Positions 4,721-6,558 of a stretch of DNA of 6,558 nucleotides are shown here, in pieces. The notes beneath the pieces are model-generated. The model searched no databases and was not told where the DNA came from. It saw only the letters and a program-made list of their open reading frames with translations. Numbering within the stretch: position 1 is the stretch's first letter; each line of letters starts with the position of its first letter. The translations under genes and the position numbers were made by a program. Source of the stretch: Anaerolineales bacterium (GTDB lineage: Bacteria; Chloroflexota; Anaerolineae; Anaerolineales; UBA4823); the NCBI GenBank assembly GCA_028687395.1, contig JAQUAE010000106.1, positions 1 to 6,558 of the forward strand, given 5' to 3'.

Positions 4721-5602
4721 ATGGACAATCATCCAATCGACGTGGCTTTGAGCGATCAATTAAAGGCGCTCCAGCGGGATGAAATCAGCAGTTATCATAC
4801 CTATCTGGCGCTTGCCCGGATTACCAAGGATGATCACAATCGCCAGGTGCTGCAAAAGATCGCCGAACAGGAGATGATGCACTACACCACCTGGAAGCGC
4901 TATTCCAAAGCTGATGTGAAACCCAACCGGGTACAAATCAGGTTCTATTACTGGGTCGCCAGGCTCTTCGGGCTCACCTTCGGCATCAAGCTGATGGAGA
5001 AGGGTGAAGAGAAGGCGCAAAAGGATTACCTTCCCCTGCTCAACGTGATCCCCGAGATCGAGCAGGTTATTAAGGAAGAGGAGGTGCACGAGAAGGAGCT
5101 CCTGGATATGATCGACGAGGAGAGCCTCAAGTACGCCGGGTCGATGGTGCTGGGGCTGAACGACGCCCTGGTCGAGTTGACTGGCGCTCTGGCCGGGCTG
5201 ACCTTTGCCTTCCAGAACACCCGCCTGATCGCCCTGGCGGGCTTGATCACCGGCATCTCCGCCACGCTCTCCATGGCCGCCTCCGAGTACCTCTCCAGAA
5301 AAGCCGAAGCCGGCGAACAAAGCCCGATCAAATCCGCAGTGTATACCGGAATCGCGTACATCTTCACGGTGGTGCTTCTTATCCTGCCCTACCTGGTGGT
5401 CAGCAATTACCTGATCTGCCTGATCTGGACGATATTCAACGCCATCCTGATCATCGCCGTCTTCAACTTCTACATCTCCGTGGCCAAGGACATGGACTTC
5501 CGCAAGCGCTTCGTGGAAATGACCAGCATCAGCCTGGGGGTGGCTGTCCTGTCTTTCCTGATTGGTAATATCATCCGGCAAGTGATTGGCATCGATGTTT
5601 GA
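4721..5602 (+). CDS. Ferritin-like plus VIT1/CCC1 transporter (MbfA type)
   Basis: This is a 293-residue two-part membrane protein. Residues 8-140 are a rubrerythrin/ferritin-like four-helix domain with likely di-iron ligands: Glu21, ExxH at Glu51/His54, Glu93/96/97, and ExxH at Glu120/His123. From 142 on it is a VIT1/CCC1 transporter. GLNDALVELTGALAGLTFA (145-163) is the conserved first helix, with Asp148 and Glu152 expected on the ion path. AASEYLSRKAE (186-196) is the second family motif. Helices 3 to 5 lie at about 205-227, 229-253 and 267-290. The arrangement equals MbfA, the membrane-bound ferritin of alphaproteobacteria, which exports iron, so export of Fe(II) or Mn(II) is the best reading. 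The start at 4721 follows GGAGGG (4706-4711) by 9 nt and lies behind the promoter at 4658-4685. The next gene begins 6 nt after its stop, so the two are co-transcribed. Confidence 0.9.
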   Translation: MDNHPIDVALSDQLKALQRDEISSYHTYLALARITKDDHNRQVLQKIAEQEMMHYTTWKRYSKADVKPNRVQIRFYYWVARLFGLTFGIKLMEKGEEKAQKDYLPLLNVIPEIEQVIKEEEVHEKELLDMIDEESLKYAGSMVLGLNDALVELTGALAGLTFAFQNTRLIALAGLITGISATLSMAASEYLSRKAEAGEQSPIKSAVYTGIAYIFTVVLLILPYLVVSNYLICLIWTIFNAILIIAVFNFYISVAKDMDFRKRFVEMTSISLGVAVLSFLIGNIIRQVIGIDV

Positions 5603-5608
5603 TACTTA

Positions 5609-6558
5609 ATGAATAGCCGTGAGCGTTTCCTGGCCGCGATGGCGTACCAACCCTGCGACCACCCGCCATTATTCGAAGAGGGCATCCGGCCGGCGGTGCT
5701 GCGCGCCTGGCGCCGGCAGGGATTCACACGGGCGGAAGACTACGGCGAGCTGCTGGCTTTCGACCGCCGCGAGGAAATCGAACCCGATCTCGACCCCCGG
5801 CCCGCCCTCCAGCATTGGCCAGAGGAAACGGAGGCGCTATCCAAGATTGCCTGGCGCTACGACCCCGCCGACCGCGGGCGCTTGCCGGGCAACTGGGGCA
5901 AGCTGAAGCGAGCCGCTGCGCGGGGCGACATGGTGATCATGCTGCGGGCGCATCGCGGCTTCTTCCTCAGCATGGGCGTCGACGGGTGGAAAAGGTTCCG
6001 CCAGGTGGCCCTGCTCAGCCTCGACCGGCCTGAATATATCGCTAAAGTGTTGTCGCTGCAGGGGGAGCTCGCCGCCTCCCTTGCCGAGCGCATCCTGGGA
6101 GAGATCAGGGTGGATGCGGCCATCTTCAGCGAGCCGATCAGCGGCAATCACGGGCCGCTGATATCCCCTGGCATGTATCAGCGCGCCGTCCTGCCCCATT
6201 ACCAACCGGTCCTGGACGTCTTCCGGCGCCACGGCGTCGAGACGCTCATCATCCGCACTTACGCTAACAGCCGTCCCTTGCTTCCAGCGCTCATCGCTGC
6301 AGGCTTCAACTGCTTATGGGCGTGTGAGTGTCCCCAAAAGTCCATGGATTACCTTGCCATTCGCCAGGAGTTCGGCCCGGCGCTGCGCCTGATTGGCGGT
6401 GTGGATACCGACGCCCTGAGAAGCGGCTCTGCCAGCATCGACCGGCAATTAGCAGAGGTCGTGGCGCCCTTATTGGAGCAAGGGGGCTTTATCCCTCTGC
6501 TCGATGGTCGGGTGCGCCAGGATATTCCCTTCGAAAATTACGCCTATTACCGCAAGCA
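5609..6558 (+). CDS. Uroporphyrinogen decarboxylase (URO-D) superfamily protein, 3' end cut
   Basis: The frame is open from ATG at 5609 to the window edge: 316 codons of a family usually 330-380 long, so little is missing. NSRERFLAAMAYQPCDHPPLF at the N-terminus, EPISGNHGPLISP (175-187), LPALIAAGFNCLWA, and RLIGGVDTDAL follow the URO-D/MtaA TIM-barrel layout. Relatives either decarboxylate uroporphyrinogen III or move methyl groups between corrinoid proteins and thiols. In the methyltransferases a zinc site includes an HxCG motif after the sixth strand. Here that place reads RTYAN (216-220), so the zinc site is not intact, although Cys235, 239 and 241 follow. Haem synthesis is unlikely from this divergence. 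The substrate is unknown, but the corrinoid-protein fragment 1 kb upstream fits a one-carbon context. No ribosome site precedes the ATG, and it sits 6 nt after the transporter stop, which suggests translational coupling. Confidence 0.82.
   Translation, partial: MNSRERFLAAMAYQPCDHPPLFEEGIRPAVLRAWRRQGFTRAEDYGELLAFDRREEIEPDLDPRPALQHWPEETEALSKIAWRYDPADRGRLPGNWGKLKRAAARGDMVIMLRAHRGFFLSMGVDGWKRFRQVALLSLDRPEYIAKVLSLQGELAASLAERILGEIRVDAAIFSEPISGNHGPLISPGMYQRAVLPHYQPVLDVFRRHGVETLIIRTYANSRPLLPALIAAGFNCLWACECPQKSMDYLAIRQEFGPALRLIGGVDTDALRSGSASIDRQLAEVVAPLLEQGGFIPLLDGRVRQDIPFENYAYYRK

Noticed and set aside
4760..5581. Long open frame on the minus strand opposite the transporter
   Set aside because: It is rich in Asp, Gly, His and Gln because it mirrors the third-position bias of the real gene. 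The plus strand has clear family motifs.

Overview
The window is most likely from an uncultured Chloroflexota bacterium of the Anaerolineae type. This is inferred from the moderately high GC content, a lipoprotein with a Thr/Pro-rich spacer behind its lipobox, TATAAT boxes placed 7-8 nt before an ATG, and a URO-D-family gene near a corrinoid-protein gene. No rRNA or other decisive marker is present, so the placement is moderate in confidence.

Left part (1-1291, + strand): the C-terminal part of a class A beta-lactamase-like serine hydrolase, a hairpin behind it, then a complete tRNA-Arg(TCG) with its own extended -10 promoter. About 240 nt of non-coding DNA follow. They contain several strong nested inverted repeats and a G-rich core, and I read them as a candidate structured RNA. 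A perfect 16-bp palindrome containing TATAAT stands 3 nt before a small unrecognised helical protein (92 aa) that appears to be leaderless.

Middle (1347-3718): a ParB/Spo0J-like protein with no ParA in the window converges on a minus-strand lipoprotein. The lipoprotein has a lipobox, a Thr/Pro linker, a domain with a calcium-loop-like Asp motif, and two tandem 29-residue cysteine-rich repeats. A long hairpin covers the parB-like stop codon.

Right part (3719-6558, + strand): a 360-bp intergenic region, a YfhL/Alvin-type 2[4Fe-4S] ferredoxin with a textbook intrinsic terminator, and a broken corrinoid-protein gene reduced to its first 63 codons. A well-formed promoter then drives a ferritin-like plus VIT1/CCC1 membrane iron (or manganese) transporter of MbfA type. 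A URO-D-superfamily gene starts 6 nt after it and runs out of the window.

Together the right part reads as iron and one-carbon metabolism of an anaerobe or microaerobe: an Fe-S electron carrier, an iron-handling membrane protein, and the remains of a corrinoid methyltransferase module. No CRISPR array, transposase or prophage gene was seen. The best candidates for something undescribed are the structured region behind the tRNA and the cysteine-repeat lipoprotein.
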